The notes under the pieces are model-generated. The model saw only the letters and a list, made by a program, of their open reading frames with translations. It made no database searches and was not told where the DNA came from. A stretch of DNA of 64,000 nucleotides from Deltaproteobacteria bacterium (GTDB lineage Bacteria > Desulfobacterota > GWC2-55-46). Below, piece by piece: positions 23,926 to 31,499 of this stretch; within the stretch, counting starts at the first letter, position 1, and every line of letters starts with the position of its first letter. Location of the stretch: NCBI GenBank assembly GCA_016234935.1, contig JACRNL010000001.1, forward strand, positions 1 through 64,000. Direction: 5' to 3'. The position numbers and the translations under genes were made by a program.

Positions 23926-24370
23926 AATGCAGATGTCCGCCACAGTTCAAAACAATAACTTCAAGGAAAGGAGACGGGACAACGGACCTGCCGCCGGCGC
24001 CGTAAAGAAGACTAAAATACTGATTGTCGACGACGAGGAGACGGTCGGCATCGGCATGTCTGAAATATTAAAGGACGCCGGTTTCATCGCGGGCTACGTT
24101 GTGAGCGGCAAGGACGCCGTCGAGGAGGTCAAGCGTGACCCGGTCTCGCTTGTTTTTATGGACATGATCATGCCCGGCATGGACGGTCTTGAGACTTACA
24201 GGAGGCTCAAGGCATTGAATCCCAACGTCAGGGTCGTGATTTTTACCGGTTTTTTCAAGGATGTCGACAAGACGATATACCAGGGCATCAGGGAAGGGAT
24301 GATAGACCTTTACATCAGGAAGCCGTTTTATGCGGAGGAGATAGTCAACGCGGCAAAGAAGTACGCGTAA
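23918..24370 (+). CDS. single-domain response regulator
   Basis: A 150-residue protein: a poorly conserved basic N-terminal stretch of about 35 residues followed by a receiver domain (DDEE acidic cluster in ILIVDDEETVG; phospho-acceptor D82 in FMDMIMPGMDG; K near 133 in IRKPF). No DNA-binding or enzymatic output. The ATG at 23918 has CGGAGG 8-13 bases upstream and overlaps the end of the heme-sensor kinase gene, so the two form a coupled two-component pair. The longer frame from 23900 has no ribosome binding site. Confidence 0.88.
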   Translation: MHKMQMSATVQNNNFKERRRDNGPAAGAVKKTKILIVDDEETVGIGMSEILKDAGFIAGYVVSGKDAVEEVKRDPVSLVFMDMIMPGMDGLETYRRLKALNPNVRVVIFTGFFKDVDKTIYQGIREGMIDLYIRKPFYAEEIVNAAKKYA

Positions 24371-24380
24371 GCCGTATTGG

Positions 24381-24415
24381 TGAACCCCTTCAAGGGGTTG
24401 AACCCCCTCAGGGGG
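24381..24415. repeat. family A repeat between convergent genes
   Basis: TGAACCCCTTCAAGGGG then TTGAACCCCCTCAGGGGG. On the minus strand the CCCCCTGAGG part contains the TGA stop (24408-24410) of the transglutaminase gene. Confidence 0.9.
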
Positions 24416-26534
24416 CGGGTGGCAGGCCTTTTTTAAGCCCTTCAAGCATCCTTTTGACCTTTTCGGCCTCTGCCTTGTTAATGGCCGCTCCGCCATACCT
24501 TTCCTTTTGAAATAATTCAGTGATATCCGTGACGCGGTGGATTGCGACCCTTTGAAAGGGTTCAACCCTCGCGGCAAATTCCATCGGTGTTTCAAAGGCC
24601 TTTTTCACGTAACCCTTTTTTTCGAGAATTCCGAGCAGATCGAGGTAAAAGCGCGGGGTCTTTTGTTTGAGCGTGCCCTTGCCGAGCGCCTTTTTCATGT
24701 ATAGGTAGCAGGCCGCCGCAAGGAGCAAGGCCGCGAGCACAAGCGGCGCGCCTTCGGCGCTTATTTTCGGTTTTTCGCGGAGCGCGTTTTTAAGCCAGGC
24801 CGTGAGCCCGGCAGTCCTTGATTCAAGCGTCTGGGCCAGCTTTCTCTGATCGGAGAAGGTAAAATTAATGATGTACCTGTTCCACTTCCAGCGTATGAAG
24901 TCGAGATAAAGCATGAACTCCGGCGGCCGGGGAGGCGGCTCTGTCCCTGCGGACGGCGTCGGGTCAAAGGTATGCCACGCGCCGACGCCGTTTTGCCGAG
25001 CATACGCCTCCACCCAGCTGTGCGCGTCCATCTGGCGCACGATAAAGTAGCCGCCGAGGCTGTTCCATTCGCCCTGCAAAAATCCCGTGACTATCCTTGA
25101 AGGCACGCCGGAGAGCCTGAGCATTACGGCCATGGACGAGGCAAAGTGCGCGCAGTAGCCTTCTTTTGAAAAAAACAGGAATGCGTCAACAGGGTCTATT
25201 CCCGCCTCCTTTTTCGGGTTGAGCGTGTAGGCAAAGTTCTTGCGCAGGAACTTTTCTATCGCTATGGCCTTGTCAAAATCGGTCACCTGTCCCCTGATGA
25301 CCTCGGCCGTGAGCGCGGCAATGCGCGCCCTTGCAGCCTCGTTGGTCAGGTATGACGTGTCGGTGTATTTTTCATCTTCGGGCCGCGGGGCCGCAAGCGG
25401 CCCCGGCACGGACCATACCTTGTATTCGACCCGTGAATAGGGCGTTGACGGGAGGTATACGGCCCTGCCGTCGTCAAAGCTCAAATATGAAAACTTTCCG
25501 GCTATCTCAACCGGGTGCGAGGCCGCAAAAAGGATATCAGTTTCAAGCGGCTCAAGAAGGATATTTTGCTCCACGGTTTCACCGGTTGCGGCGCCAAGGG
25601 GGTGACCCCCCTGAGGGGGCTCAGCCCCTTCAAGGCTGAAATGCGACACAGGCCCTATCACCGTTCTCGCCAGTATCCGGTTTCCCCTTAATTCCCTGCT
25701 CCATATCTTTCCGTCGTAGAAATCCAGCGCGGCGCCCCGGAAGTAGAAGCCGCCCTGCGCCTGCCTTTTTTGTTGAACCCCCTCAGGGGGGTGAACCCCT
25801 TCAAGGGGCGGCAGTTCCACGCGCATGACTATTGTGCCGTCGTTTTTCACTGGCCCGATGGAATCGAGGTTCACGCGGTCTGAAAAGCCGGTGACCTTCA
25901 CGGTATTCAGCGTCTTTCTTTCGAAAAAACCGGCCCCCATCCTCGGCAGGATGAAAAAGAGCGCGAGCGCTCCGGCAAGGGAGAATACCGTCACAACGGC
26001 TATCCAGGCGAAAAATCCGGCGTCGAAGATGCCGCGCGGGACGTCTCCCTGAGCGCCGGCTTTCCTGCCTGCCTCCCAGTCCTTCTTCATGGTGAAGATC
26101 ATCAATACGAATATGGACGCCGCGATGAAAAGGGCGAGGATGACGAAGAAGGCCGGGCTCACGGTTGACGCGGCGGCGGCCAGTATCTGGAAAAAGACTA
26201 TGCCGAAGGCGATGAAGTGGTCTCTGCCGGTCTTGAGGTCAAAGAGTTTAAGGGCGAGAAGCACCGTCAAAAAGCGCGACGCGGACACGATAAGGGTTCT
26301 TGATATCAGTAAAAAATCGGCGAGAAAAAGGACAAAGACCATGACCGCAAGGACGTTCCACAGGCCGGAGGATATAAGGGTCTTTTTTTTTACGTTGAAG
26401 TAGAGGCTCCAGACCGCGGCAAATGCCGTCATTGCGACAAACCACGGCTCTATGCCATCCACAAGAGACACGGACGCAAACCCCAGCGCGCTGAGAAAAT
26501 ACGCGGCAATGAGCGTATAGGAGGTAAAACTCAT
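24408..26534 (-). CDS. TgpA-like membrane transglutaminase
   Basis: A 708-residue membrane protein: about six N-terminal helices (DUF3488 region, to about residue 210), a periplasmic part with a transglutaminase-like domain whose triad is visible as GYCAHFASSMAVMLRLSGVPSRIVTGF (Cys), MDAHSWVEAYA (His) and WHTFDPTPS (Asp), a late membrane helix (APLVLAALLLAAACYLYMKKA) and a DUF4129-like C-terminal domain. It forms the usual trio with DUF58 and MoxR genes, overlapping DUF58 by 4 bases. Four family A repeats lie in or at the gene: two are read as LEGVHPPEGVQ and LEGAEPPQGGHPLG in the periplasmic part, one as RVEPFQRV near the C-terminus, and one gives the stop codon. Confidence 0.88.
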   Translation of the reverse strand: MSFTSYTLIAAYFLSALGFASVSLVDGIEPWFVAMTAFAAVWSLYFNVKKKTLISSGLWNVLAVMVFVLFLADFLLISRTLIVSASRFLTVLLALKLFDLKTGRDHFIAFGIVFFQILAAAASTVSPAFFVILALFIAASIFVLMIFTMKKDWEAGRKAGAQGDVPRGIFDAGFFAWIAVVTVFSLAGALALFFILPRMGAGFFERKTLNTVKVTGFSDRVNLDSIGPVKNDGTIVMRVELPPLEGVHPPEGVQQKRQAQGGFYFRGAALDFYDGKIWSRELRGNRILARTVIGPVSHFSLEGAEPPQGGHPLGAATGETVEQNILLEPLETDILFAASHPVEIAGKFSYLSFDDGRAVYLPSTPYSRVEYKVWSVPGPLAAPRPEDEKYTDTSYLTNEAARARIAALTAEVIRGQVTDFDKAIAIEKFLRKNFAYTLNPKKEAGIDPVDAFLFFSKEGYCAHFASSMAVMLRLSGVPSRIVTGFLQGEWNSLGGYFIVRQMDAHSWVEAYARQNGVGAWHTFDPTPSAGTEPPPRPPEFMLYLDFIRWKWNRYIINFTFSDQRKLAQTLESRTAGLTAWLKNALREKPKISAEGAPLVLAALLLAAACYLYMKKALGKGTLKQKTPRFYLDLLGILEKKGYVKKAFETPMEFAARVEPFQRVAIHRVTDITELFQKERYGGAAINKAEAEKVKRMLEGLKKGLPPAP
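24547..24569. repeat. family A repeat within coding sequence
   Basis: ACCCTTTGAAAGGGTTCAACC plus CT; on the minus strand read as RVEPFQRVA in the transglutaminase C-terminal domain. Confidence 0.88.
25598..25635. repeat. family A repeat within coding sequence
   Basis: GGGGGTGACCCCCCTGAGGG then GGCTCAGCCCCTTCAAGG; minus-strand reading LEGAEPPQGGHPLG in the transglutaminase gene. Confidence 0.9.
25774..25808. repeat. family A repeat within coding sequence
   Basis: TGAACCCCCTCAGGGGGG then TGAACCCCTTCAAGGGG; minus-strand reading PLEGVHPPEGVQ in the transglutaminase gene. Confidence 0.9.
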
Positions 26535-27664
26535 AAGTATACTACCTGCAGCCTTGCGCCCTGGCTTCCTTTTACAGGGGTCATGAGCGCAAGTATTTTA
26601 AGGAGCGTATAAAGCTGCGCGCTGCCCGGGGCAGGGGACGCCTCGCCGGTAAGTGTTTTAAGCCCCACGGAAAAACCCCTCTCGATGAAGTGGTTGATTA
26701 CCCCCGCGGCTTCGTCGACTATCTCCTCGAACGCAGGGTCTTCGTCCTTTGCCGAGTAATTATCGAAAAGCACCATGACCTTGCGCTCCGTCTCCTTTTC
26801 GAACTCCTTTACGAGGAGCTTTTGCCGTTTTGCCGCGGACTTCCAGTAGATGAAGCGCGCGTCCTCTCCGGATACGTAGTCGCGCATGCTGCGGAGCTGC
26901 GTGCCGCCGCCCTTTGCCAGGGCCATAAGCTCCCTGTCGGAGGAGCACACGTTCCTGCTTATCGCCTTAAGGTGCGCGCTCAAGACAGGTTTGATTGCCG
27001 GATAGACGACCACTTGAAGGGGTTCAACCCCATGAAGGGGCCGAGCCCCCGCAGCCTCGGCAGGCCCTTTTTTTCCTTTTAAGAAAAGGCCGAAGGGGAA
27101 CCTCGTGCTTATCCTGACGCCGCCGAGCGCGAACATGCCGCGCCTTTCAAAGACGCATTGGGCGGTCTTTACGGTTTCCCCGCGCGCCTTTAGTTTAAGG
27201 ACGTAGGCCGGATCAGCTTTAAGCCCCGGAGACGTCAACGGCAGTTCTGTGATGGAAAACGAATATGAAGGGAGGTGTTTCTTGTTGTTTTTAATTTTGT
27301 ATCTTATCCGGATGGGCCGGCCTTTGAATATCCGTCCGGGGAGTTGACGCTGGACCTTTATGCCGTTCATGGCGGACTCTGAAAGCACGCCTGAGATGAT
27401 GATGAAGGAGAGCATGGCGGCCACGATCAGATAGAGGAGGTTGTTGCCGGTGTTTATCGCGGCCACGCCGACGAGGAAGAGAACGCCGATGAACCATTTG
27501 CCCTCCCGCGTAACGGCAATGGAGCGCGACAGGCGCAGGCGGCGTTTTCCATCGTAGGGTGTCTCGCCCTGAGCGCCGGCCTTCGCGGCCTTTTTCCCGT
27601 AGATAATTCCGGTTATGGCGTTAAGCCACGGAAAGGGCGCGGATGTGACAAGTCTTATGTTCAT
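26531..27664 (-). CDS. DUF58 family protein
   Basis: A 377-residue membrane-associated protein, partner of MoxR ATPases. Two N-terminal helices (FIGVLFLVGVAAINTG; LLYLIVAAMLSFIIISGVL) precede a beta region and the DUF58 motif GTQLRSMRDYVSGEDARFI..WKSAAK, then a VWA-like C-terminal fold (KVMVLFDNYSAKDEDPAFE). The ATG at 27664 is preferred to the longer frame because the upstream part is repeat sequence; a GAAGGGGG in the repeat could serve as its ribosome binding site. One in-frame family A insertion gives GARPLHGVEPLQ near residue 215. Overlaps the transglutaminase start (ATGA). Confidence 0.85.
   Translation of the reverse strand: MNIRLVTSAPFPWLNAITGIIYGKKAAKAGAQGETPYDGKRRLRLSRSIAVTREGKWFIGVLFLVGVAAINTGNNLLYLIVAAMLSFIIISGVLSESAMNGIKVQRQLPGRIFKGRPIRIRYKIKNNKKHLPSYSFSITELPLTSPGLKADPAYVLKLKARGETVKTAQCVFERRGMFALGGVRISTRFPFGLFLKGKKGPAEAAGARPLHGVEPLQVVVYPAIKPVLSAHLKAISRNVCSSDRELMALAKGGGTQLRSMRDYVSGEDARFIYWKSAAKRQKLLVKEFEKETERKVMVLFDNYSAKDEDPAFEEIVDEAAGVINHFIERGFSVGLKTLTGEASPAPGSAQLYTLLKILALMTPVKGSQGARLQVVYL
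27013..27050. repeat. family A repeat within coding sequence
   Basis: CTTGAAGGGGTTCAACCCC then ATGAAGGGGCCGAGCCCCC; minus-strand reading GARPLHGVEPLQ in DUF58. Confidence 0.88.
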
Positions 27665-27672
27665 GCGGCCGA

Positions 27673-27706
27673 CCCCCTTCAAGGGGCTGAGCCCCCTCAG
27701 GGGGTT
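27673..27706. repeat. family A repeat at the moxR/DUF58 junction
   Basis: CCCCCTTCAAGGGGCTGAG then CCCCCTCAGGGGGTT. On the minus strand it directly follows the moxR stop (TAA, shared with its edge) and ends 9 bases before the DUF58 start, to which it offers a GAAGGGGG ribosome binding site. Confidence 0.88.
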
Positions 27707-28658
27707 AAATGGGAACCGTGATGCCGGAGAGTATCTCTTCAAGGAGCGCTCTGGCCTCGTTGACCTCTTCGCCCACGAGTGAGGCCGCGGGAATAATCCT
27801 GTGGGCGAATACGGGTGTGACAAGCCCCTTTACGTCGTCAGGCGTGCAGTAGTCGCGCCCGGAGGCGAGGGCGAACGCCTGCGCCGCCCTGTAAAGGGTC
27901 ATTGTGCCGCGCGGGCTGACGCCGAGCCGTATTGCCCGGTGTCTTCTCGTGCCCTCTGCAATGGTTATGATGTAGTTGAGAAGGTCCTCTTCAACGCGCA
28001 CCTTTTCCACGAGGCCCTGTATGTCAAGGACCTCCCCGGCGCTGAGCACGGGCTTTAATTCCTTCATGACGGACGCGCTGGAGGCTTGGCGGATTATCTT
28101 CTTTTCGTCGGTCATCGAGGGGTAGCCCATCTTGATGCAAATGGTGAACCTGTCAAGCTGGGATTCAGGCAGCGGGAATGTCCCTGCGAATTCAAGCGGG
28201 TTTTGCGTGGCAAGGAGCATGAAAGGCTCCGGCAGTTGATACGTGGTCTTGTCCACCGACACCTGCCTGTCGTTCATGGCCTCGAGCAGCGCGCTCTGCG
28301 TCTTGGGGGTGGAGCGGTTTATTTCGTCGGCCAGGACGATGTTGGCGAATATGGGGCCCTTGCGGAATTCGAACTCGTGCTTCGCGCCGTTGTAGACCGT
28401 CACGCCGATACAGTCGGAGGGCAGGAGGTCGCTCGTGAACTGTATCCTCTGGAACGTGCAGTTTATCGAGCGGGCCATGGCGTGCGCCAAAGTGGTCTTG
28501 CCCACGCCCGGCACGTCTTCTATGAGGAGATGTCCCTTTGCGAAAAGCGTGGTTACGGCGAGGCCGATGACCTCCGGCTTCCCCTTTATAACCAGGCCGA
28601 GGGTCTCTTGAAGTATCTTTATTTTTTTGTATGCCTCTGAATAGTCCATGTGTTTCAT
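27705..28658 (-). CDS. MoxR-family AAA+ ATPase
   Basis: A 317-residue AAA+ ATPase of the MoxR group, thought to act as a chaperone for partner proteins with DUF58/VWA and transglutaminase domains. Walker A is GVGKTTLAHAMA (near residue 50), Walker B IVLADEINRSTPKTQSALLEAM (near 110; shown by LADEINRS), sensor 1 LLATQNPLEFAGTFPLPESQLDRF. A nearby second start, MDYSEAY at 28649, is possible. It is first of a three-gene minus-strand operon; the stop is at the edge of a family A repeat. Confidence 0.93.
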   Translation of the reverse strand: MKHMDYSEAYKKIKILQETLGLVIKGKPEVIGLAVTTLFAKGHLLIEDVPGVGKTTLAHAMARSINCTFQRIQFTSDLLPSDCIGVTVYNGAKHEFEFRKGPIFANIVLADEINRSTPKTQSALLEAMNDRQVSVDKTTYQLPEPFMLLATQNPLEFAGTFPLPESQLDRFTICIKMGYPSMTDEKKIIRQASSASVMKELKPVLSAGEVLDIQGLVEKVRVEEDLLNYIITIAEGTRRHRAIRLGVSPRGTMTLYRAAQAFALASGRDYCTPDDVKGLVTPVFAHRIIPAASLVGEEVNEARALLEEILSGITVPI

Positions 28659-28750
28659 ATGAAATTTTAGCAGATGTCCACGCCGGAGGTCAACTGAATA
28701 CGCTTGCCGCTAATGTCAAATATTTCGTGAATTAAAGTTCTTTGGGCTTA

Positions 28751-28768
28751 CCTTTCTTTCAAGAAAGG
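28751..28768. repeat. palindrome CCTTTCTTTCAAGAAAGG (family E)
   Basis: Preceded by TTAAAGTTCTTTGG, a flank also found at 31353 before another family E copy, so the two are copies of one longer repeat. Confidence 0.65.
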
Positions 28769-28790
28769 TAAGTGCCGCGCATTTTATTCC

Positions 28791-28818
28791 TTGACACAAA
28801 AAACAGTTATGATAAGAT
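28791..28818 (+). promoter_or_regulatory. sigma70 promoter for tRNA-Gly (and perhaps fur)
   Basis: TTGACA (28791-28796), 16-base spacer, TAAGAT (28813-28818). Start would be near 28825, about 115 bases before the tRNA. Confidence 0.65.
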
Positions 28819-28898
28819 TTTTCCCTGTCGGACGGTTTGCAGAACTCGCACTGCGTCCGGCTGCTCGCGGTTTGGGATAAATCCGGCACAATTTGAGA

Positions 28899-28929
28899 GG
28901 CTCAGCCCCTTGAAGGGGTTCAACCCCCA
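28899..28929. repeat. family A repeat upstream of tRNA-Gly
   Basis: GGCTCAGCCCCTTGAAGGGG then TTCAACCCCC, ending 9 bases before the mature tRNA 5' end, inside the presumed precursor. Confidence 0.88.
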
Positions 28930-28938
28930 TGAAGATTC

Positions 28939-29014
28939 GCGGGAGTAGCTCAGTTGGTAGAGCGCAACCTTGCCAAGGTTGAGGTCGCGGGTTCGAGACC
29001 CGTCTCCCGCTCCA
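28939..29014 (+). tRNA. tRNA-Gly (anticodon GCC)
   Basis: A complete cloverleaf: acceptor GCGGGAG/CTCCCGC, D-arm GCTC..GAGC with GTTGGTAGA loop, anticodon arm CAACC-TTGCCAA-GGTTG giving anticodon GCC, T-arm CGGGTTCGAGACCCG. Discriminator T73 and an encoded CCA (29012-29014). Seventy-six nucleotides including CCA. Confidence 0.97.
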
Positions 29015-29068
29015 TTTTTTCAGTTCATCGCACGCTTCAATTAAGCGGTCAGCTAATCGGTCAGTCTT

Positions 29069-29500
29069 ATGAGCACGCTAAAAAAGATGGAGATACTTAA
29101 GTCCTACATCGAGACAAAGGGGCTTAAGTCCACCGCGCAGCGAGATTATATCGCCGAAGTATTCTTTAAGACCAACACGCACATAAGCCTCGAAGAGCTC
29201 CTTAAAAAGGTAAAGAGAAAGACGCCTGCCATCGGCTACGCTACAGTATACCGCACGATGAAGCTCCTTACGGAGTGCGGACTTGCCATAGCCAGGCAGT
29301 TCGGCGACGGCCAGACCCGGTATGAAAACCTCCCTGAGCACGGCCACCATGACCACATAATCTGCATCAAATGCTCCAAGATACTCGAATTCCAGAACGA
29401 GAAGATAGAGCATCTCCAGTCAGAGACCGCCAAAAAGCTCGGCTTCACGGTAATAAGCCACAAGCTCGAACTCTACGGCTACTGCGCCGGCTGCGCGTGA
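29069..29500 (+). CDS. fur: Fur-family ferric uptake regulator
   Basis: A 143-residue Fur protein. N-terminal winged helix (residues about 10-85; TAQRDYIAEVFFKTNTHISLEEL, GYATVYRTMKLLTECGLA), then the metal-binding dimerisation domain with HGHHDHIICIKC (regulatory His and first CxxC) and a terminal CAGC pair, giving the structural zinc set. It most likely represses iron uptake genes under iron sufficiency; a near-consensus Fur box lies before the FTR1 gene 300 bases downstream. It starts 54 bases after tRNA-Gly, perhaps on the same transcript. No strong Shine-Dalgarno is seen. Confidence 0.92.
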   Translation: MSTLKKMEILKSYIETKGLKSTAQRDYIAEVFFKTNTHISLEELLKKVKRKTPAIGYATVYRTMKLLTECGLAIARQFGDGQTRYENLPEHGHHDHIICIKCSKILEFQNEKIEHLQSETAKKLGFTVISHKLELYGYCAGCA

Positions 29501-29756
29501 AGCGCCGCTTTTTCCAGAGGCCATGACCGCCCTTCAAGGTCATCAGCCTGCCCCACGCCTTCCGTTTAAAAATTTGATAAATTAAAACCAGAACCATATC
29601 CGTCCCCGAACGTCTGTATCGGGGATTAAAGTTCTCGGGGATGACAGAAAAAAACTCTCCATTGTCATTCCCGCTTGCCCTCGTGTGCTTAAAACGGGGG
29701 ATGTTTTAACCGGGAATCTATATTTTATTATTAATTCAAGCCGCGTCAGAATAGAC
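29501..29756. other. intergenic region after fur
   Basis: No ORF. Contains CCATGACC..CTTCAAGGTCAT-type inverted sequence near 29522-29545, CCCCGA/TCGGGG pairs around 29613-29641, and a family B element at 29673-29700. Confidence 0.5.
29673..29700. repeat. family B dispersed repeat
   Basis: GCTTGCCCTCGTGTGCTTAA then AACGGGGG. Matches the CCTCGCGTG-CTTAA-GCGGGGG arrangement of the copies at 42340 and 56858. Confidence 0.65.
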
Positions 29757-29790
29757 TTGACAGCGGAATTTTTTTATCGCATCATACTTA
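29757..29790 (+). promoter_or_regulatory. promoter of the FTR1 gene
   Basis: TTGACA at 29757-29762 with candidate -10 sequences ATCATA (29781) or CATACT (29783). Spacing is slightly long, so the exact -10 is uncertain. The Fur box overlaps the region just downstream. Confidence 0.5.
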
Positions 29791-29791
29791 T

Positions 29792-29810
29792 GAAAATGAT
29801 TTTCATTATC
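29792..29810. promoter_or_regulatory. Fur box
   Basis: GAAAATGATTTTCATTATC matches the 19-bp Fur consensus GATAATGATAATCATTATC at 16 of 19 positions. It covers the probable transcription start of the FTR1 gene and lies 15 bases before its ATG, so iron-loaded Fur should repress the gene. Confidence 0.9.
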
Positions 29811-29824
29811 ATGAAAGGCGGACG

Positions 29825-31270
29825 ATGCTGAAAAAACTCCTTATAATATTTGTTTCCTTTATCCTCCTGCTTCCGCCTCTCGTCTCCGGCGCCGCGGCTG
29901 CCCAGGACCCGGCTGAAATAGCACGGGAGATAAACTCCGGGCTTGAGAGCGCTTTCGCGAGATACGAGGCCGGAGACAGGGAAAAGGCAAGGGCCATCGC
30001 GCAGGAAGCCTATTTTATCAAATTTGAAGGCATGGGGCTTGAGGCGGCCTTAGAGGCGAGGTCTCCTTCAAAGATGTATGAGATAGAGGGGCTCTTCATA
30101 AAGCTGAATCAAGAGATAGACTCGGGGAGTTCATCCGCAACCGTCAGGGCCGCCATAGACGAATTGACGGATAAGCTCGGTTTTGCGGTCATCTCCCTTG
30201 AGAAAGACAAGAGACAGGGCGGGCTTTCCTTATTTATAAACGCCTTGATAATCATCTTAAGGGAGGGGTTCGAGGCGCTGCTTATTATCAGCGCTCTTTC
30301 GGCGTATCTCGTGAAGATCGGCAGAAAAGAACAGGTCAGGATAATATACGCCGGAGCCTCAAGCGCCCTTGCGGCGAGCATTATCATGGCCGTGCTCTTT
30401 CAAATCTTCCTTTCCGCTTCAGGCGTGGGCAGGCCCACCCTTGAAGGGGCCACCATGGTCTTTGCCGCGGTCATCCTTTTTTATGTGAGCTACTGGCTTA
30501 TAGGCAAGATACAGGTCGTAAAATGGCAGAAGTATATAAAATCCAAGGTTGACGACGCCCTTGGCAAGGGCAATATCTATACTCTCGGGTTCGCCGCTTT
30601 TCTCGCGGTATTCAGAGAAGGGGCGGAGACGGTTCTGTTTTACCAGGCACTTTACTCGTCCGCGGGCGAAGGAACAACTTATATTCTGGGAGGGTTTGGC
30701 CTCGGCATATTGATACTAATCGGTCTGTTTTTCGCCCTTCGCTATGGAGCGGTTAAAATCCCACTGGCCCCGTTTTTCGCCGTAACGAGCACGCTTCTTT
30801 ATTACCTCGCCTTTACGTTTGCCGGAAAGGGAATATTAGAGCTTCAGGAGGCAGGCTGGGTCTCCACAACGCACATAAGGGCCGTCCCGACCGTAAGGTT
30901 CCTAGGGATATATCCGAGTCTTGAGGGGATTTCGATTCAGCTCCTGCTGATATTGGCCATGCTTGCAGCCGTGGTCTACAGCTTTCTTCTTAAACCGTAC
31001 CTTGAAAGGGAAAAAAGGCTCAAGGAGATCGTGCACATAGCATCGGACATCTCAGGACTTCACGACACCCTGGAGCACATAACGCATCATGCGATGCTTT
31101 GTCAGGAGCTCTCGTCGGAAAACGAAGGCAAAGAGGTCGAGGAGATACGGAGACATTTGAAGGAGATAGACTCAAAGGCCCACGAGGTCATGGGCCATCT
31201 GCATAAACTTGAGGCGGCGCTCTCCGACGTCTTTGAAGATATGGAATCTTCTTTTAAAAAAGAAAGTTGA
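29825..31270 (+). CDS. FTR1-family high-affinity iron permease
   Basis: A 481-residue protein: signal peptide (MLKKLLIIFVSFILLLPPLVSGAAAA), a periplasmic helical domain of about 105 residues, then a seven-helix FTR1 permease with both REXXE iron-binding motifs (REGFE 146-150, REGAE 264-268). After the last helix (LLLILAMLAAVVYSFLL) there is a charged helical tail of about 85 residues with LEHITHHAMLCQ, unusual for EfeU/FTR1. It imports iron, probably Fe(III) produced by a partner oxidase or Fe(II), across the inner membrane. Regulated by Fur via the box at 29792. AAAGGCGG precedes the ATG. Confidence 0.93.
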   Translation: MLKKLLIIFVSFILLLPPLVSGAAAAQDPAEIAREINSGLESAFARYEAGDREKARAIAQEAYFIKFEGMGLEAALEARSPSKMYEIEGLFIKLNQEIDSGSSSATVRAAIDELTDKLGFAVISLEKDKRQGGLSLFINALIIILREGFEALLIISALSAYLVKIGRKEQVRIIYAGASSALAASIIMAVLFQIFLSASGVGRPTLEGATMVFAAVILFYVSYWLIGKIQVVKWQKYIKSKVDDALGKGNIYTLGFAAFLAVFREGAETVLFYQALYSSAGEGTTYILGGFGLGILILIGLFFALRYGAVKIPLAPFFAVTSTLLYYLAFTFAGKGILELQEAGWVSTTHIRAVPTVRFLGIYPSLEGISIQLLLILAMLAAVVYSFLLKPYLEREKRLKEIVHIASDISGLHDTLEHITHHAMLCQELSSENEGKEVEEIRRHLKEIDSKAHEVMGHLHKLEAALSDVFEDMESSFKKES

Positions 31271-31284
31271 CCCCCCTCAAGGGG
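31266..31284. repeat. short family A copy at the FTR1 stop
   Basis: GTTGACCCCCCTCAAGGGG; the TGA in GTTGAC (31268-31270) is the FTR1 stop codon. Confidence 0.7.
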
Positions 31285-31295
31285 CGCCCATTTTC

Positions 31296-31325
31296 AAGCC
31301 GCGCGTTGTTTGCGCGGCCTTTTTT
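31296..31325 (+). terminator. Rho-independent terminator after FTR1
   Basis: GCCGCGC (31298-31304) and GCGCGGC (31312-31318) form the stem, followed by CTTTTTT. Confidence 0.85.
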
Positions 31326-31427
31326 GTTTGATATTCCGATAATGTAAAAACATTAAAGTTCTTTGGCCGCCTGCGGCGGGCAATGCTCAGAGCGTTCATT
31401 GCGCCTCAATTGCAAATTCACGGCACT

Positions 31428-31445
31428 CTTTCTTTCAAGAAAGGC
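31428..31445. repeat. palindrome CTTTCTTTCAAGAAAGG (family E)
   Basis: Preceded at 31353 by TTAAAGTTCTTTGG as in the copy at 28751; between them lies an extra GC-rich palindrome (GCCGCCTGCGGCGGGC). Confidence 0.6.
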
Positions 31446-31499
31446 AGGTAAAAACTATCCTCTACACAAAACCTCCGGAATGTGGTAAGTTTTATTCTT

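Noticed and set aside
28939-29014. tRNA-Gly as an integration site with an adjacent island
   Set aside because: No integrase or direct repeat of the tRNA 3' end is visible, and the downstream genes (fur, FTR1) have typical composition.
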